Assembly (NCBI RefSeq): GCF_002878395.1
Contig: NC_061118.1
Location: 93,075,148 to 93,139,147, forward strand
DNA length: 64,000 nucleotides
Direction: 5' to 3'
From: Capsicum annuum
Lineage: Eukaryota; Streptophyta; Magnoliopsida; Solanales; Solanaceae
Shown here piece after piece: positions 1 through 10,181 of this stretch. Positions within the stretch are counted from its first letter, which is position 1, and every line of letters begins with the position of its first letter. A model generated the notes under the pieces. The model saw only the letters and a program-made list of their open reading frames with translations, did not search any database and was not told where the DNA came from. Position numbers and translations under genes: made by a program.

Positions 1-989
1 TCATTAAAGTGAAGGTCCCAAAAGGCCAATATCGGTAGTTGTAGTTGCCAATTTTGGGGTCTATATGATGGAGAGGTTCGAGTCCCCCTTATTATTATTA
101 TTATTATTATTGTCATATGATTGGGAGGTTCAAGTTCCCCCACATGTTATCACATTATTTGGTGCTCATGTAATCTTGATATGTAAGAAGGTTCAAGTCC
201 CCCATAGTGCATATGTATACCCTCTGGTTTGTGCATCCAAATACACTGAGACCCTACTAGCTTGGGAGAGCTAGGCCCATATAGCCCATAGGTGCCTTTG
301 TATGTTATGATAGTTGAGCTACACAGCCCAGGCTAAAGATTTAATGAGCATGTTAAGCTGTGTTCACTATATCAACGTATGATACATATATTTTTATTTA
401 TTTGATTATGTGAATTTGGTTTTGAATGTTTTGAACTGTTGATCATGGCTTTATGTTATCCTTATCCCTAAGTTATATGTTAGTGTTCACCTCACTAACT
501 TTCTCTAGATATTATTTCCCAATGCAATGAAGGCACCAGAGCTACTTTTACTTTTCCTACACAGAGTTAGGTTGTTGGCTTGCTTTCTTGCATTACGATG
601 AAATAGTGAGCTTCCATCCCCCGAAAGGCTAAGGAATTTTACCAGCTTTCAATCTTAGATTTGGGTCTCTAGTACTTATATTATAATTTCATTCTCATTG
701 TCATCTATTAGATTAGGGGATATGTCCCATCCAAGATTGGTTTCTGTTCTTTGTTTAGAAGGCTTTTTTTGGAATACTGTAGATATTAGGTGATAGTTGT
801 TGATTGGTTGTCTAATCATTAGTCATTGACTATAGACTTGTTTTGACTTTTGTTAAGTTTGTTGTATGCTATCTTGTTATATGTATTAGGGGAATTTGTA
901 TTTGGTTAGGTTAGGTGCAGGGGCTGATCTTCGATCCACGTGGGACTTGAGATACCCATTTTGGACAGGCCCTGGTTTGGGTCATAACA
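1..989 (+). repeat. E1 5' LTR, 3' portion
   Basis: It ends in CATAACA immediately before a Met-tRNA primer-binding site. It matches 9603-10181 plus 13719-14115, including the shared phrases 'gagacttgagataccc' and 'gttaggttaggtgca'. It holds a TTA microsatellite (about 88-112) and three copies of a GGTTCRAGTCCCC motif (75-88, 127-140, 190-203) that look like tRNA B boxes. The LTR start lies upstream of the window. Confidence 0.88.
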
Positions 990-993
990 AAGA

Positions 994-1010
994 TGATATC
1001 AGAGCCTATG
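994..1010 (+). other. E1 primer-binding site
   Basis: TGATATCAGAGCC, four bases after the LTR end, is one change from TGGTATCAGAGC, the usual plant site complementary to the initiator Met-tRNA 3' end. It primes minus-strand cDNA synthesis and fixes the 5' LTR boundary at 989. Confidence 0.85.
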
Positions 1011-1201
1011 TTTGGTGTCATTAGGTGACCAACAAATCCATGTTAATTATAGTCTCATTTATGGGTTTGTAGTGCTCCTCAATTACAAGGGAGAGATTAT
1101 GAGGCATTTAGGAGCATTTCCCTTTCTTGTTGCTATATTTTTGTGTTGTAAAGTTTAAGGTCTTGAATCTCTCTAATCCCTATTTGTTCGCCTTGCACAT
1201 T

Positions 1202-2345
1202 ATGCCTCCAAGAAGAACTGATAACCATAGGAACTCTTTTGTCCTATTTATGGATAATATAGATGGAGTTTATCCAACTCCAATAGTTCAGACTTGATCT
1301 AGGGTCACTGCTTATGATTGCCCTGAGTGAGCTCCCTTAGTTCCACCTATACCTTATTACATACCCTAAGCTAGCTTGTCTAATTCATAGTTACGCTAGC
1401 CGATTTATTTTCTTACCTAGTTTGTGGCCTTCCAGTATTAGTGTATCACTTTTGCTGCTCTATCATTTGAGGACTCTATAGTTGACCGATTCATAAGGTT
1501 GAGTCCTTCTATTTTCCTGAGTTCTAAGGTTATAGAAGATCCTTAAAATTTTATTAATGAGATAGAAAAGATCTTTTGTGTGATGAATGCCTTTGATGTG
1601 GAAGGAGTAGAGTTCATAACTTTTTAGTTGAAGGATATGGCATACCAATGATATGAAAGTGGAATAGTCTAGGGGTAATGAATTTGAGTCTGCCTTGTGG
1701 GATAATTTCTCTAGTTCTTTCCTTGATTACTTTTTTCCCAGGAGTTAAGGAAGATAAAGGCCCAAGAGTTCATAAAGAAACAAGGTAAAATGTCAATAAG
1801 GGAGTATGCCTTGAAGTTTCATCAGTTATCGTATTATGCTCTTGAATTGGTGTCCAACATGAGGGCTAGAATATGGAAGTTTGCTTCGAGGTTGTCCTGT
1901 TAGTTGATCTTGGAGAGCAAGGCTACCTTGTTGAACAAGGATATGGACATCTCTAGACTTTTAGGGTATATGAAAAAAGTTGAAAAAGAAAATAAGTGGA
2001 AAGCAGAGATAAGTGAAAAGCAGAATAAAAAGTTTCACTACTCGAATCAAGGTGTAGGTCAGTAGTAAAGTGGTAGTGATAGTGTAAAATGGTCTAAGAA
2101 AAATTGGCCCGTTTCTGCTTACTACTATACAACTAATGTACCTTATCAGAAGTCATTAGGTGATCATCGTTCTTAGTGGATAGTAGGTTTAGAGAACTAG
2201 GAGCCTAGTCGCAGGGTAGTGGGGCTCAGTCAGCTTTATTCTATCCTCCTTGCAGATTTGGTGGTCACGTACACCATTGTGTTTGTGAATAAGGGATGAA
2301 TAAGTGCTTTAAATATGGTTAGATTGGTCATATATAGAGGGAATG
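1202..2345 (+). pseudogene. E1 gag remnant
   Basis: Gag forms the capsid and binds the element RNA. The likely start is the ATG at 1202 (MPPRRTDNHRN), about 190 bp after the primer site, with the MPPRR opening typical of plant chromovirus gags. The best preserved part is the capsid C-terminal region at about 1760-2035, reading MSIREYALKFHQLSYYA and then NKDMDISRL. A zinc knuckle is recognisable at about 2305-2345: its first Cys, the His and the last Cys (RECP) remain, but the second Cys reads Tyr and stops interrupt it. Many in-frame stops (TAG, TAA) and at least one frame change are present from about residue 31 onward. It is non-functional. Confidence 0.85.
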
Positions 2346-2429
2346 TCCTACTAAGATTGCTTCTGGGATAATAAGATTCCTGTTGCTACTTCATCAGCTC
2401 TTGCACCAAAGGGTGCTACTTCTACTTCT

Positions 2430-3128
2430 TTCTTTGACATTAGTCAAAACTATTTGTATGCTTTTTCTACTTATCAGAATTTTGAGGTATCCCTCGATGT
2501 GGTTACCGTTATGCTTAAACTCTTTTCTCGTGATATATATGAACTTGATCCTGGGTCTGCTCTCTTATATGTGACCCCTTATATTGCAATCCATTTTAGT
2601 TTTGATCCCGATAGTATTTTAGACTCTTTTTTTATATCCACCCCAGTGGGTGACTCTATTATGGCTAAAAAAGTTTATAGGGGTTGTGTCATATCTTTCC
2701 ATGGTAGGGAAACCTTGGTGGATCTAATAAAGTTGGAAATATTAGACTTTGATATGGATTTAGGGATGGATTGGTTCCATTCGTGCTATACGTCTCCTAA
2801 TTGTCCCACCCATAGGGCCAGCTTCAACTTCACTAATAGGTCGGTGATTGAGTTGGAAAGTAGTTCCCTAGTGCCTAAGGAAAGGTTCATCTTATATCTT
2901 AGAGATTGGAAATTAGTTTCAAAAGGGTGCCTTTATCACTTAGTGCATTTTAAGGATTCTAGATTCAAAGGTCCTTCCATGCAAACTATCCCTATGGTCC
3001 ACGAATTTCCAAAGGTATTTCCTGATGATCTTTTGGTATTCCTTTATCAATGGAAATTGATTTTGGGATTGATCTTCTTTCGGACTCTCATTCTATTTTT
3101 ATTTTTCCTTTTTGAATGGCTTCGGTAG
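2430..3128 (+). pseudogene. E1 pol: aspartic protease and linker to RT
   Basis: An uncut stretch of about 224 residues starts at 2454. The protease active-site region reads DPGSALLYVTPYIA, matching the chromovirus DPGATLSFVTPYVA type with the catalytic Asp kept. GMDWFHSCY follows about 70-75 residues later, which corresponds to the conserved ILGMDWL flap-side block. The linker HEFPKVFPDDL normally introduces RT, but the frame is lost soon after (about 3045), so the expected REIDF block is read out of frame. It would cleave the Gag-Pol polyprotein in an intact element. Confidence 0.85.
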
Positions 3129-3740
3129 AGCTGAAAGAATTCAAGGAGCAGTTGAAGGATTTTCTTGACAAAGGTTTTATCTGCCCTAGCGTGTCTCTAT
3201 AGGGTTCTCCTAATCTTTTTGTGTAAGAAGGATGGTTTTCTTCGTATGTGTATTGATTGTGACAAATTTAATAAGGTGACCATTCAGAATAAATACCCAC
3301 TTCCAAGGATTAATGATATGTTCGATCGACTATTGGGTGCTAAGATCTTTTCTAAGATTGATCTTTTGTCAGGTTATCTTCGGTTGAAGAATAGGGAAGT
3401 GGATATCCCTAAGATTGCCTATTGAACCAGGTATGGTCACTTTGAGATTTTGGTGATGTCCTTTAGTTTAAACAATGCCCTGATAATATTTATGGACCTT
3501 ATGGATTGAGTTTTCCATTAATTCTTTGATTTGTTTGTCATTATCTTTATTGATGATATTTTGGAGTTTTTAAAGAGCGAGACGGATCATGTAGATCACC
3601 TCTGCCTTGTGTGTAGACCCTAAAGAATCAATGCTTGTAGGAAAAGTATTCTAAGTGTGACTTATTTAGTTCATGTTGTTTCTAATGAAGGGATCATGGT
3701 GGATCCACAGAAGGTTGCGGTGGTTAAAACTGGAATAGGC
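3129..3740 (+). pseudogene. E1 pol: reverse transcriptase
   Basis: RT copies element RNA into DNA. The open piece at 3165-3425 holds the fingers/palm blocks: [20 protein letters not shown] (normally MCIDYRxLNKVT), then [22 protein letters not shown] and a degraded SGYLRLK. The catalytic box is FIDDIL at 3546-3563, the usual gypsy form of YxDD, so both Asp remain. Between them are stops and frame changes (for example TGA at 3424), so no active enzyme is possible. The thumb/connection region to 3740 is poorly preserved. Confidence 0.88.
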
Positions 3741-3742
3741 CC

Positions 3743-4189
3743 ATGACTCTAACCAACATTCAGAACTTCTTGGGTTTAGCTAGTTATTATAGAAGGTTTG
3801 TTGACAGTTTCTCTTCTACTGCTGCCCTATTGACTAAGTTAACTCAAAAGAAGGTGAAATTTTTATGGTCTGATGCTTGTGAGGCTAGTTTTGAGAAGCT
3901 GAAGAATAAGTTGACTTTGGCTCCGGTCTTGACTCTACCTGAAGGTACTAATGGTTTTGTTATCTATTGTGATGCATCATGGGTGGGATTGGGCTGTGTG
4001 TTGATGCAACATATAAAAGTGGTTGCTTCTGCTTCCAAACATTTGAAAATTCATGAGAATGATTATGTAACCCATGACTTGGAAATCTTGGCCATAGTGC
4101 TTGCATTAAAGATCTTGCGACATTATTTGTATGGGGTCTATGTTGATATTTATTCTGATCATAAGAGCCTGCAATACGTGTTTACTTAG
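3743..4189 (+). pseudogene. E1 pol: RT connection and RNase H
   Basis: A clean 148-residue open stretch. It begins with the connection block ([19 protein letters not shown], then [13 protein letters not shown]) and runs into RNase H. The RNase H catalytic DA motif is in [17 protein letters not shown], then [18 protein letters not shown] (consensus [17 protein letters not shown]), and the final acidic site in [13 protein letters not shown]. RNase H degrades the RNA template after first-strand synthesis. This is the best preserved block of E1, but it sits between broken parts. Confidence 0.9.
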
Positions 4190-5655
4190 AAAGAATTAAA
4201 TCTTAGGCTAAGGTGATGGCTTGAGTTGATCAAGGACTATGAGATGATTCTTAACAATCAACCAGGTAAAGATAATGAAGATACTGATGCTCCTAGCATG
4301 TTATCCATGGAAAGCATGTCTCACGCGGATGAGGAGAAGCAGGATTTTGTGATGTATATTCATCGTTTGGCTAATCTCGGAGTTTGTCTCTTGGATTACA
4401 AGGATAGTGGTGTGATTGTTCAAGAGGTGGCAAGGTCATCTCTTGGTACTGAAGTAATGAGGAAAAAAATGTTGGATCCTATTCTGATGCAAATAATGAG
4501 CGATATAGGTAGGCAAAAAGTGATAGTTCTCAAAATTGGTGGTGATGGTATCTTGATGTACCAAGGTAGATTATGTGTTCCTAATGTTGATGGGTTGCGA
4601 TGAAATTTTTTTGCTAAATCTCATGAGTTGTGTTATACTATTTATCCTGGTTCAACGAAAATATACCATGACCTTAAGGAGACTTATAGGTTGAACCACA
4701 TGATGCGGGCTATTGCAAATTTTATGGCTAAGTGTATGGTATGTCAGTAAGTGAATATAGAGCACTTGAGGCCCAGTGGGTTGAATCAAAAGATTAAATT
4801 GCCGGTGTGGAAATGGGAGTTAATTAATATTGATTTTGTTACTATCTTCCACTGTCTCTCCAATAATTTGATGCGATTTGGATCATTGTGGATAGGCTGA
4901 CTATATCTGCTCACTTCTTGCCAGTTAGGACTAATTTCTCTTCTGAGGATTATGCCAAGTTGTTCTTTTAGGAGATTGTGAAGTTAGATGGTATTCCAGT
5001 CTTCATCATATATGATCGGGGCACCCAATTCTTGTCTCACTTTTGGAGGTCGTTCCAGTGAAGATTGGGGGCTAAGGTGACCCTTAGTACCACTTTCCAC
5101 TCATAGATGGAGGGGCAAGCAGAAAGGATAAAATAGGTCTTGGATGATATGTTGCGGGCTTGTGTGGTAGTTGGGTTGACCACTTTCCTCTCATAGAATT
5201 TACCTAGAGCAATAGTTATTACTCAAGCATTGGCATGGATCTATTCGAGAACTTATATGGGAAGGAGGTGTAGATCTCCTATTGGGTGTTTTGAGGTTTG
5301 TGAGAATAACTTGTTTGGCCTTGATTGGGTTCACCAAGAGATGGAAAAGATGAAGGCGATTTGGGATAGACTTAAGGCCATCCAAAGTGATCAAAAGTCC
5401 TACGCAAATGTGAGGTGAAAGGAGTTGGAGTTCTATGTTGGTAATTAGGTGTTTGTAAAGGTATCCCTCATGAAGGGAGTGATGCGGTTTTGCAAGAATG
5501 GGAAGCTTAGTCCCCGTTATGTCGGTCTACACTTGGTTTTGAGAGAGGATTGATAATTCTTCATATGAATTAGAGTTTTCTTCCATCTCGAGCTCCATCG
5601 ACCCAGTGTTTCATGTTTTGATGTTGTGAAGGTGCATGAGTGATCCTTCGATGGT
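4190..5655 (+). pseudogene. E1 pol: integrase (HHCC, core, C-terminal module)
   Basis: After the RNase H-integrase linker (4226-4603), the zinc-binding region reads HELCYTIYPGSTKIYHDLK with CMVCQ and then a TAA stop; normally HHCC. The DDE core is shattered but recognisable: INIDFVTIFH near 4825, a degraded DRGTQF near 5015, and the RCRSPIGCFEV block at 5268-5300. The C-terminal GPY/F module is seen as KLSPRYVGL (about 5508-5535). The protein is then cut at 5656-5660 by a solo LTR insertion, and the missing C-terminal chromodomain resumes at 8013 in the same frame. Integrase would insert the cDNA; here it is dead. Confidence 0.85.
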
Positions 5656-5660
5656 TTTTC

Positions 5661-8007
5661 TGACACGACTCGAACCAGGGCCTTGTCGTAATAGGCAATC
5701 CAAAGCCCAACCAGGATCAGGAACTGCCCCCATTACCTAACCCAACCACCAAATGCATACCTTGAGTCGGTTGAAGACTGATTATATAACAAGATAGCGT
5801 ATCCAATCATGTGGTGACTCTGGGATAAGTCTATATCCGAAACCAACCGAATCAAGTACAACCACCCAATGTCCAACCAAACCAATGCCAAAAATCCATA
5901 AACCAAATATATATATATATATATATATATTCCACGTCAAGTCTACAGTTGTCCATACAAAGCCTCTAGACCAACCAAAGAGTACCTAGTCGTGACATGA
6001 CCCCTACCATAACCAAAACCCAAAGTCTATGAAAGACAAGAGATATGTAAAGTAAACCATGACATGAATAAATACCTTCAGAATTATGGAAGCTCACCAC
6101 TTCAATCCAATATCAACTGTCCCCTAATCTGATCACTAAGAAGGAGAAGTAGAATGGTCTGTCTCTGCATAGCGTGGGCATACAACCGCATGAAGATGGG
6201 TTAGTGGGTGAAAACTAGCATGCACTCAGGATAAGGATAGAATATTGCCATTTATAAGACCAAGTAAAACCATCCATAATGCATACAACCATACATATAT
6301 ATATATATAACCATCCCGGGAATGGGAACCGGGTTTAGCATACCTTTAAAACCTATACCTGAGTTTTGTAACTTTTCCGTCCTAAACTACCCATAGGCTA
6401 TATGGTTTCAAATCCCCCTATTGAAAGGGCCCAAGTACGTGTATCCATAAGACCAGCGAAGAAAACCTGGGATGACTAGTACATCCCCCAAATATAAAGT
6501 GTGACATTATGCACATGGTCACTAAGACCAACCTCATATCAAGAACTATGAGTGTCCAGTTTTGGTCCCCCCGAGACCTCCAACTTCCATGGCTTGGATA
6601 CACATCCTACCATTATTGGCCAATTAAAACCATTACCAAACAAGCAACCAATCCATTAACTATTTATAACCCGAAGCCATTTAGTGGTGGTATCATCATA
6701 CTGACCATACTTGCAAGTACTATCCATAGCCAACCATGTATTGGTTTAAGGGACTTTCGAGTACCCTTCCATTTACCATTTTAAACAACTTTGGGGATTT
6801 CATGTACCCAACAAGCATATCTAATTTTATATCCAAAAATGCTTTACCATTTAACCCTTCAAAACCATGGAAACTATTTATACAATTTAAAACCATTTCC
6901 AAACTATTTTTGACCAGGTCGGACATTTAAAGTATTTATATCATTTAAACCATGCAAAACCATCCAAATCTATTTAGGGTTCCATTACCAAACTAAACCA
7001 TGTATAAGTTCCAATGAAAGTTCAACAATGGAGTGAAAATATTCTTTTAGACATTTTATCAACTATGTTGAGGGCATACCTTTAAAAAGATCAAAACAAA
7101 TGTATAAACCACCATAATTAGGGTTACTAAAGACCCATTTTTTAAACCATAACCAAAAAATACAAAAATATGAAAACCATTAACAAAAACATGTAAAAAC
7201 ATAGTTTAAACCAATACCAAACCATAAGCATCAAGACCCTCAACATATATTTTGAAAACCACCATTCATGATCCATAAATCAATGTTTAAAAACCAATAC
7301 ACATGACTTTAGTGGGATTTAACAAGGAGAGAGAGATTACATTCCTTGTAAAAGAAGATTTCAAAGAGAAACATCACTCTTGATCCCTTTGAAGAACACA
7401 TAAAGAACCCTAGCCTCTAATCTTAAAGATTAAATTGAGAGAGTAGTTGGAGTGTTTCCATTCTTTAATAATTATTATGAGAGGCCACCAAGGGTTATAT
7501 AATATGAGAACATAAGGGATTTGAAGTATGAAATGTCCGTACTACCCTTTCCTTAAAATTAAAAACAAGCTACGTCAAGCGGTACGACTCACCAATACTA
7601 TTTATATCCTAGGGTACGAGTGGTACCCTAACACTTACCCAAGACCTTTACAAGACCCTACTTACTAGTTTCTATATGAATTGAACCTCCCTAACTCATA
7701 CCTAAGGGTACGAGTGGTATACCAAATTGAACCAACCAACCGTACCTTAGGAAGATTCCACAAGACAACTCAAATAAGCACCATACAACTAGCCTTGCAC
7801 CACTCGTTGGTTCCTATATGATAGTACCAAGATGAGTCATATCTTGGGAAGTTGCTACACCAAACACACTACCTAGTGTATAAGTGAACCTCTAAGCCTC
7901 CCTCTAATTTGTATCTAAGCGTACGATTGGTACCCTTGAGTCGTACCAAGTCCAGTAAGTCCAAAACTAAGGAAATTTTGCAAGGGTCCAAGACTTGTGG
8001 TGTTTTA
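5661..8007 (-). repeat. Solo LTR (minus) inserted in E1 integrase
   Basis: This is a 2347-bp block without coding content. It is flanked by a perfect 5-bp duplication TTTTC (5656-5660 and 8008-8012). The plus-strand left end TGACACGACTCGAACCAGG is the reverse complement of an LTR end related to E1's (GGCCCTGGTTTGGGTCATAACA-like), so the orientation is minus. The right end reads TTTTA where TTTCA would be expected (one C-to-T change). There is no internal region, so it most likely formed by LTR-LTR recombination. Inside are (AT)n tracts (about 5908-5931 and 6294-6308) and repeated GTACGAGTGGTACC-like motifs (about 7613-7735 and 7922-7935). Of short reading frames here, none resembles a protein. 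Confidence 0.88.
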
Positions 8008-8012
8008 TTTTC

Positions 8013-8191
8013 CCTTTGGTGAGGTGGGTATTAAAGATTCCTTTTCCTATGAAGAGGTGTGGACAAATGATGTGGCTTTGGTAAAGGTTTTTTACAGAAA
8101 CCAAAAGGTTGAGAAAGCTACTTGGGAAGACGAGGAGGACATGAATCCCAAGTATCTATTCTTGTTCCTTATTCTAGATAATCATGCTTAA
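8013..8191 (+). pseudogene. E1 pol: C-terminal chromodomain
   Basis: The frame GEVGIKDSFSYEEV continues into a chromodomain-like block, VALVKVFYRNQKVEKATWEDEEDM, with the aromatic and acidic pattern of Tekay/Del integrases (VKVLWRNQxVEEATWEAEEDM). It ends at a TAA (8189-8191). In intact elements this module reads histone H3K9 methylation and directs integration to heterochromatin. It is the continuation of the integrase interrupted at 5660: with one TTTTC copy the reading frame is continuous. The first part of the domain (ILDxQVRxLR) is damaged. Confidence 0.88.
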
Positions 8192-8372
8192 GGTATGTGT
8201 ATTCCTTAAAATCTTTGTTTTATGAGTTAGTTGTAAAAAAGGTGATTTTCTTGGCATTTTTGTTTTTTATCTTTGTTAAAGGTAAGAGTAGTGGTTTGTG
8301 GATTCAAATCATACTGATAAATTCCTTGTCCTATCATTCAAGGATGAGTAATCCTAGGGGGAAGGGGGAGTA
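8192..8372 (+). other. E1 3' untranslated region with polypurine tract
   Basis: A short non-coding stretch between the pol stop and the 3' LTR. The polypurine tract AGGGGGAAGGGGGAG (8356-8370) lies directly before the LTR and would prime plus-strand DNA synthesis. The LTR begins two bases later. Confidence 0.8.
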
Positions 8373-10181
8373 TTTAATGCCCTAGGTTTTTGGTCCTTTA
8401 AATATTTATAAAATTTTGTCATCATTGTCCTGACTATGAATTCCATGATGATTCGTAGGGAGTCATAATGGGTTGTTGGGACTCTACCATGAAAAAATCA
8501 GAATAAGTGGCTTAGTATTTTTCTCGGAGTTCGAGTGGCTATTAACTAGTATTCAAGACTTCTTACGATTCGAAAAGACCGATTCGTGAGGTGTCTAAAA
8601 AGTTTGGCTGATGATACTATCTTTATTATGGCTGGAGGCCACGAGTAGTAAATACTCACAACTAGTCGTTATGTCCAAATCATATGGTGTCCAGTGTGTC
8701 ATCCTAAATTTATTTTTGTTTTGAGTATGAGAAGTTGTTATGAGTCGTCAAGTATGGTTACGAGTTGGTGGTATGAATCGTATCCATACTTGGAAAGGGT
8801 CCTAGTGGTTTTGTCTTGACTATGACTCTTTTTGATGAGTCGTAATGTGTTTATATGAGATGTATAGTGACCTATAGTTACTTACAACAACTTTTAGTCT
8901 TTTCATTAAGGGAATTTTTGACATTTCCAGTATACCCCAATTGTAACCCATGACCTAAATATTTCCCTATTGGGGACAACATTAGCATTGTTAACTGACT
9001 AAAACACTTTCAAAAGCTACCATTAATTCTCTCAAGCAACCATACTTAGGATTTTCAAGAAGTGGGTCAAGTATAACTTCAAGGTTTGAATTTTCTCTAT
9101 AATTTTGGGTATTTCAGGCTTGTACTCTTCCCTCATTAATAAATTGTTAAAATCATATGGTTTAAAGTGTTGTTCATGAGATATTTATGTTGATCTTAAA
9201 ACATGGGTTGAGGGTTTTTGTATAACTAATGTTTATAGTTTGTCCTTGCATAGGTTAAGTTTAAATAATGGTTTTAAGCTCAATTGAATGTGTGGGAATG
9301 GTGAATGAACTAGGAATTGTGATTTCCCAAACTTTTGAACTTTGAAGTGGTTATGACCCCAACCCTATATTGTGCAATTGGTTTTTAATTATGAGAAATG
9401 TGGGAATTTGTAAAATTGAATCAAGGGGGTTGTGAATTCTCCCCAAGTGAAAATAATTAGTATGTAATATTGATATTACCTTGTAAGTATAGTTAGTGTG
9501 AAGATACAAACAGTGTATGAATTAATATGCAATGTGGTTTAATAAATGGGAATGTGTGATACTTTTTTTAATAGGGCTTTAATAAGGGTTGTCTAGTTGA
9601 GTCATGAAAGTAGAGGTCATGAGGGACCAACACTGGAAACTATGATTATCGACACGGGGGCCTATATGACCGAAAGTTTTCAGCCCACCTTATTATTATA
9701 TCTTATGATTGGGATATTTGAGTCCCCCTCATCTTATTACATGGTTTGGTGATCGTGTCACCTTGATTTCTAGGGAGGTTTGAGTCCCCCATAGTGCATA
9801 TGTATACCATATGGTTTGTTCATCCACAGGCACTAAGGCCCTACCAACTAGGGAGAGCTGGGCCCATATAGCCTGTGGGTGCCTTTGTATGATGTGACAA
9901 TTGAGCTACAAAATTGAGGCTAAATATTTAAATAGCATGTTAAGCTTTGTTCTCTATCCCATCATGTGATATATATATATATATGCATTTAATTTTTAAT
10001 GTTCTGAACTGTTAATCATGACATTATGTTATCCTTATCCTTGAGTTACATGCTAGTGTTCAGCCACTAACCATCTCTGAATGTTGTATCCCCATGCAAT
10101 GCAGGCATCATAGTTATTTTTAATTTTCCTACATAGAGTTAGGTCGGTTTGCTCATTTTGTTGCATTGTGGGGAAGTGGTG
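8373..10181 (+). repeat. E1 3' LTR, first segment
   Basis: It starts TTTAATGCCCTAGG (from TGTAATGCCC, one change) after the polypurine tract. From about 9603 it aligns with window positions 1 onward. It is cut at 10177-10181 (TGGTG) by the solo LTR at 10182 and resumes at 13719. There is no gene; short reading frames are chance. The second and third B-box-like motifs recur in altered form at about 9712-9727 and 9777-9790. Confidence 0.88.

Noticed and set aside
75..203. tRNA gene(s) suggested by GGTTCGAGTCC boxes
   Set aside because: No acceptor stem, A box at tRNA spacing, anticodon arm or cloverleaf can be drawn around any of the three copies; they are repeats in an LTR.
2454..3128. Longest open frame (224 residues) as a host gene
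   Set aside because: Its text is chromovirus protease and RT entry (DPGSALLYVTPYIA, EFPKVFPDDL), in order with the rest of E1 pol.
5908..6308. (AT)n tracts as functional sites
   Set aside because: Simple microsatellites within a solo LTR; nothing ties them to a function.
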